Below are positions 58,469 to 64,000 of a stretch of DNA of 64,000 nucleotides, in pieces. Where the stretch lies: positions 16,858,003 to 16,922,002 of the forward strand of contig NC_135551.1 of NCBI RefSeq assembly GCF_964340395.1, written 5' to 3'. The DNA is from Glandiceps talaboti (taxonomy: Eukaryota > Hemichordata > Enteropneusta > Spengelidae). The notes under the pieces are model-generated. The model did not search any database and was not told the DNA's origin. It saw nothing but the letters and a program-made list of their open reading frames with translations. The position numbers and the translations under genes were made by a program. Position 1 is the stretch's first letter. Every line of letters starts with the position of its first letter.

Positions 58469-61400
58469 TGGCAGACAGACATAGATGGGTTAACAGTTAA
58501 AATCCAGTAGTTGAAGTTTTATCACATCGTCGTCAACCACAACCTCTTTTTGGGCACCGTCCAAGACGCACCACTGAGAGATATTTCCTAGCGCTCTTCC
58601 CCATTGTTTCAACTGTGCTCTCACGTTCATATAGCGGACACCTTTTTACACATGTATGTACAGTCAAAGAAAGTGTCCGCATACCGTTAATCCATGAAAG
58701 AGACTATCCTCTAACACTTTAAACCCATGAATGAAACAAGCTTGTTAATCATTTGTAGGCACTGTCCTCACATTGTCACTGTTACAATGCAATCAATATG
58801 TGTTGCCCGCCTAATACCATGTCTAGTTCTGCAAATGTCATTCTGTAAAGCGTTGTAAATAGCAATTTGAATTTCTGGTGAAAAACCTTAACATTCGTCG
58901 AATTTTAATTATAACTTCGCTATGGTACAGGGCCTCAGCCATTGACTGTTTTAATAGGACACGTTTGGTTAACGCATCAGTTATTTTGTCCTCGACACAA
59001 TAACAGAAGAGTTAACCAAAAGTATCCTATTAAAAACAGTAAATGTCCTCTGACCTGTCCTGTAACTATCAGAGCACTGATTCATCTGTATAAAACCAAA
59101 TAACACGAGTGGGGTGTGACCAAGGCTAGAGTACTTTACCAAAGAAAGTATCAAATCCTCTATTGTATGGTAGACATTGCTCTTTGTAGAATCCACAGTG
59201 CCACTTCCCTACAAGATTGGTTGAATATCCACTTTCCTTGAGTTTCTCTGCTATAGTTACTTCATCCAAGGGCAGGCAACGGGGATGGGCACATAGTTGG
59301 TTATTCTGTAGTCCTAAGCGAATCTGGAAATAGACAACGTAGACAGACGTTTATATCAGATATGCATGTGAAGTGGTAGGGTCGGTACGGTTACTGTAAC
59401 ATTTTTCAACTATGCCAATATACAAAATATATTAATCCAGTAAAATATTACTATTCGCTTACTCTGTGTTTGATATAACCACACAGCAATCAATAAGAAC
59501 TGTACACTAGTGTTACGATTGAAAATACCATTTATTTAGGAATGGGGTCTAAATTTACACAATTTTGGCGATATTGGTTAATGCATAATGTCCATTTTTT
59601 AATCAGGACTATACGTAGCTAGAAATTATGATGATCTGTGATCTTGCCATCCTTAAGAAACGTGCAGTTTCGTTCTGGTTTCTGTGTGATTCTATGAAGC
59701 AGAGCCAGTGAACAATAACCTGCAACACGTTGTCAATGGTAGCTACAACGCAAAATAGTGCAGCTATACATAGAAAACGAAAGAGAATGTTACAACTTTA
59801 TAATGTGCACGTGCCCGTACCTTTCTCTCATATCAAATGATGACATATAAGAACTGCGGTTGACAAGGGGCTCGAGGTGGTTAACAGAACAGTTTACAGA
59901 AAATATAAGTGCAATTCAGACTATATACTAGTAAATAACAAATTTCATTTTCCATCTACTCTGGCGACCTGAAAACTCAATTACGTTTTCGGACAACATA
60001 TCATTTGATACTCGTACCATTCATTGTATGATAGATTTCCTAAGTAAGTATACATGTAGTCTGGATGCCAACGTGGTCTCTTTAACTAAACCACGTCTGG
60101 TCAAAGTCCCACAATCAGCATCATAAGTTGTTCATCCAATCAGTGAACCCCAACTGTTACAGTGACGTACACAGACTAACACAGTGTATAAGTAGCACCC
60201 TGAGCTGACAAACATACCATATTTGGACATTAATTATATATTAACTGCCCCAATAAACACTATCTTTATGAGGGATTGTGTTATTGATTAGAATTGTGAT
60301 TGATTAACAAATTAATTGCATCTCATACATGCATCTCCGAGGACTTCTAGAGTAACGACTTTGACTGCACTGTAAAATCATAACGATACCGTCTATGTAC
60401 TAGACTAATATATATGGTACTTTGTTGTAATAGAGTACACAGGAATCGGCATTTATGAAATGAAATGATGGTTTTATGGTGTGTGTTTTTTTCTGATATT
60501 ACCAAATTTAAAAAAAAAGTGCGGATTATTATTCCGCGGTACATGGCCAGATACATTGTACAGAAGAAATGAACACAGGGCTAATTGTAAGTTTTCATAC
60601 TATTTGATCATTTAACATACGTATATTTATAATTTATAACATAAGAAATAGCTTTATTTCTCTTCTATGAGTTGCGAATATTTTGCCTGCCGCCATTAAC
60701 CGACTTAAACACTAACCGCCATGCAGCAGTCAACCCACAAAATCGTCAAAAATGTGTCTGTCTTCTCAAATCAAACAGAGAATGGATTTTGGTCGTTTAG
60801 AAATTCGTAATACACAGTGTTATTGACTGATTTCCAGAAGAAGGCACAAATAGTAAGTCTTAACAAAAGTGAATTTTTGAAATGTGATCGATAGGTGGAC
60901 AGTGGTAAAAATGTTTATCACATTTTTGTGATATACTCTAACGTCAGTTGATTACTTATCAGTAGACTGCATCGAACAAGTCCACCAAAACTAACTTTTA
61001 TTTCGCTTGAAAAATGAAACATTTCTATGGGCAGTGATGTTTTCATACACGATGGCAACCCTTGTCAAGCCAAAACCACCAATCAAATTTATAGGCTTAC
61101 TAGCAGACTTCATGTTATATTCTAACAACTTCAATATTCTAAAACTGTTTAATAAGTTAAGTATTTGAACTAGGACTCCAGACATTAGACAGTTCATAGA
61201 CTGAGGCATTTCTCTTATCATCAACAAATAAAACTGACACCAGTTAACGTGTCCGTTATTCTGAGTTGATTTCATTTGCAAGCGCACAACTACTTCTATA
61301 TGTCTCCTTTCGCTTTGCCTAGAAAAGACTTGGTACGTATACATTGTAGTTCATACCGTACGCACAATTTTAATGTAAATATTACAAATTTCCCTTACTC

Positions 61401-61803
61401 GACATTGTGTTAGAAGAGCCTTTGGGGCTCAACAATGTATCGAGTTTAAATAAAGTCAAACAAACAAACAAACAATTAGTCAAAACAAGTTCCCGTTACA
61501 CAGACTTTGACACGTTTATGATCCTGATGAATAAATTATACTTACAGCATATCTGCCAGACATTAACATGCTCCTAGACGGTACACATACTTCACCAGTG
61601 TAGTAGTTGTTCAATTTAACACCATCCTTTGCTAACGAATCGATATTTGGTGTTTTGAATATTGGATTATGATATCCAATATCATTCCAGCCAAGATCAT
61701 CAGCTAAAATGAATATTATGTGAGGAGTCATCTTGCTCGACACTACCGAAATGAACCATATAAGGGAGGAGATACAAGCTCGAACTCGAATTCCAGACAC
61801 CAT
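55177..61803 (-). CDS. Arylsulfatase B-type sulfatase (ARSB/ARSI/ARSJ family)
   Basis: Seven minus-strand exons, 61546-61803, 59140-59323, 58157-58326, 57679-57889, 56821-57070, 55763-55929 and 55177-55451, give 504 residues (human ARSB 533). A hydrophobic N-terminus (about residues 8-22) is a probable signal peptide. The active site shows ADDLGWND (metal-binding Asp35/Asp36), the sulfatase signature [14 protein letters not shown] with Cys73 (the formylglycine site) and Arg77, GKWHCG (Lys126, His128), NHEPLE and [27 protein letters not shown] and DWLPTF are typical of the ARSB subgroup. The family hydrolyses sulfate esters of glycosaminoglycans in lysosomes or outside the cell. All catalytic residues are present. 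Which of ARSB, ARSI or ARSJ it is orthologous to cannot be decided here. It converges on ASCC3. Confidence 0.93.
56433..56717. mobile_element. Foldback element, sulfatase intron 5
   Basis: CAGGAAATAAAGGCATTTTC on the left and GAAAATACCTTTATTTCCTG on the right are inverted copies, with AACAC/GTGTT words outside them. A loop of about 225 bp separates the arms. Confidence 0.6.
57235..57545. repeat. GTATAT/GTATGT microsatellite, sulfatase intron 4
   Basis: Alternating purine-pyrimidine TATATG and TATGTG units run for about 310 bp, with several GCATATAC palindromes. Long frames on both strands are artefacts. Confidence 0.95.
58389..58482. repeat. GGAT/GGAC/AGAC tetranucleotide array, sulfatase intron 2
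   Basis: Three related tetranucleotide blocks follow one another (TGGA, CGGA, then CAGA), indicating stepwise mutation and expansion. Confidence 0.92.
60056..60395 (+). repeat. About 330-bp dispersed repeat, copy 2 (sulfatase intron 1)
   Basis: Same orientation on the plus strand as 51131-51485, and therefore antisense to the sulfatase gene. Confidence 0.85.
61395..61474 (+). mobile_element. LINE 3'-end fragment with (CAAA)n tail
   Basis: AGAGCCTTTGGGGCTCAACA...GAGTTTAAATAAAGTC followed by CAAA repeats is typical of the 3' end of a CR1/L2-like element. No ORF is attached. It lies in sulfatase intron 1, antisense to the gene. Confidence 0.5.
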
Positions 61804-64000
61804 GGTTTTAACTTGATTTCGACTTTTGTGAAAATGAACAGCTAGATACTCTTATTGTGAAATATCCTGACAATTAATGGTCAAGAAACGAAACCTTGGG
61901 GAGTTTTGATTGACGTGGATTAGACAAGTAACATATGGTTTGACTGGAATACTTTAAACAAAGGATGCCGCTTTCGGAAATCTATAGAAGTGAACTGTTG
62001 ATTTGCTAAAAGGTGAAGTTTTGATAGCGACATTCGTACCCAGCAAACTATTGAAATACATATAATCCTGTTATTCATCATGACCATACGCGTATACGAT
62101 ACAATAATGAAAAGATATCTTGTCATTTCATAACTGTGCCGAAATTGCTCAGGGCCGTAGCCTGACCAAATTGCCGGGGGGGGGGGGGGGGGCAGAACTT
62201 TGTCTTGGTGCAATCATGCATTTAAAATTTAGAAAAGTGACTAATTTACATAAATTTGCATACAATTTACATAATATCTATTTCAGCATACGCAATTAAA
62301 TATCATATGTAAGGCTAGAAAAAATAAAAAAGCTGGTCAACGGGCAACCTAACCCATCACATTGGGTAGGTAGGTAGAATTTCATTTTTTTTCACAATGC
62401 TTGACAAGGATAAAACAAACCATATATAATGATAGCAAAATATTTCAGGTCGAGTTTAGATAAAACTTATTTAGTCATCTTGATACTACCTCTTGCAATT
62501 TGTCTGCATAGCTGCAGTTAGGAAATGTACACAGTTCAAGGTTAAATACAAATGTAAATGTTGTAGCTCCTCTCACCCTCTCTTTTCAAAAAATGTTAAG
62601 CCCCACCAAATGAAACTCAAGTATTATTTTAGCCACCCCTTCTGTCACCTACACTAAAGTGGAGATATAAAATTACGCGGTACAATATGATACATTAAAA
62701 TAACAGTGATAGCCAACAACAATAATACTCTGAATGAGATTACTTTCCACAGGATGTGGATTTCACACGCATACGGAGATGTCTCTAATTAGCTCTAACC
62801 TATACAGGGAGGTACTTAGCCAGACACCATCCATCTTGTTTTGGTAGAAAGACAATTATCACCTTGATTGCTACTGGTTGGAGAGACAACTCCAAAGGTG
62901 AAAAAAATGTAAATAAGACAGTGTAGGAGGCCATTTTGAGGCATAAAATATCAAACCACAGACATAATTTAAAGTCTTACAATACTAGAATTGAAACAAT
63001 TATGCTATGCATTACATATTATCTGGAAGTATATTTTGTTGTGGCAAAGCTGAAAGATATTTTGCGGATGTGCACTTTAATGGTAAATGACTTCTCCTGA
63101 AGTTTGATTTGGTTCCAAAAATATAAAGAGCAAGACATTTCAAGACTTTCAGACTCCGATGGCCCTATGACTGTTCAGCCCACTCTCATGGTCGTAACCT
63201 TTTGCTCAATTCTTTGTAGTGCACATTGGATATGCAACCGTTACAGCTTAATCTAATCTCAATTCATGCTTGTATGCATCAGCAGAGCCAAGTAAACCAC
63301 TGTATAAGATATTATATAATTTGGAATAGACTCAAATGAATATTGTTACATGTACTATTCAGAAAATATAAAGAAATATCCTTATTTTTGAAACAAATGC
63401 GAAGCCCGCATGAGGATATATTGCCCATCACCAAAAAAATATATGGGTAGGTTACGTTGAACAGCTTTTTCATTTTTCCTGGCCTAATGTCACATCTTTC
63501 AAAGTACTTGCCGAAAAGATATCACATTCAAAGTAAAAAAAAAATTAAATAAAAAAAAAATTGGATGTTTTTTTCTCAAATAAGTAACACAACAAAATAA
63601 TCATTTTCTTCACAATACTCCCAACACTTTTATGGCCCTCCTTTATGTCCGAACCCAAGGTGAACTCGGTGAATTCTCCTTGTCATTATCATTATAATGG
63701 AAATTGAAGTTTTGATTTTGATGTCGAAGGTACAGCTCTCTTTACAAATTCAGGGCCATTCTTTCCATAGCAAGTTGTCGCTTCAAAATGAATTGCGGAA
63801 TAACGCTAGTGTCAGTGCAATGAGATAATTATGTTGCGAGTCGTAGAGTTGAACGGTATAAGTATGGATAGTTCTGACGTTACACTCTAGCACTCACACT
63901 CTCATACTCTCGTACGGGATCGTTCAGGTCCAAGTCGGGAATTAGTCACGACTGAGAAGAGATATCGGCTTGCCAGAATCACCTACTCCAGAGCTCCTCT
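61804..64000. other. Upstream flank of the sulfatase gene, no gene recognised
   Basis: The first few hundred bases should hold the sulfatase promoter and 5' UTR. A 17-G run lies at 62176-62192. The rest is AT-rich, with no ORF, RNA gene or repeat array that I can support. The terminal 150 bp (from about 63860) is more GC-rich, with repeated ACTCTC words, and could be the 5' end of another transcription unit. Confidence 0.4.

Overview
The window is nuclear DNA from an animal: AT-rich, intron-rich, with GT-AG introns, and full of microsatellites, minisatellites and small foldback (MITE-like) repeats. The encoded proteins resemble vertebrate orthologues exon by exon, for example a 41-exon ASCC3, while introns average only about 0.66 kb. 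That suggests a slowly evolving invertebrate bilaterian such as a hemichordate or lophotrochozoan. The species cannot be named from sequence alone.

Layout. 1-1079 holds the last coding exon of an unrecognised plus-strand gene. 1080-7322 is mostly repeat and unassigned sequence: a pogo/Tigger-like end, a 740-bp CATT/CATC satellite and one uncertain ORF. BLOC1S3 (minus, 7323-10662, five exons including a 20-bp microexon) and SNIP1 (plus, 11069-12438) start head to head, 406 bp apart. CLYBL (minus, 15272-19150, seven exons) and ASCC3 (plus, 19629-52524, 41 exons) are a second head-to-head pair, 478 bp apart. An arylsulfatase B-type gene (minus, 55177-61803, seven exons) converges on ASCC3. I recognised nothing coding after 61803.

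The genes do not form one pathway. BLOC1S3 acts in lysosome-related organelle biogenesis, SNIP1 in splicing and transcription control, CLYBL in mitochondrial citramalyl-CoA cleavage, ASCC3 in helicase-driven ribosome splitting and alkylation repair, and the sulfatase in lysosomal or secreted sulfate-ester hydrolysis. Their link is the shared use of two short divergent promoters. All five gene models were built by hand from splice sites, and each gives an uninterrupted frame (198, 313, 347, 2177 and 504 residues).

Most unusual signal: tandem duplications of about 50-150 bp that straddle exon edges. Decayed copies of coding ends, with their splice sites or stop codon, lie in the neighbouring intron or UTR. 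I count ten such cases in three genes (BLOC1S3 stop; CLYBL exon 4; ASCC3 exons 7, 17, 25, 27, 30, 32, 33 and 35), and some appear to have seeded minisatellites. Other points are a LINE remnant ending about 34 bp before an ASCC3 splice acceptor, inverted intronic repeat copies, and repeated GTTG...CAAC palindromes in the presumed ASCC3 3' UTR.
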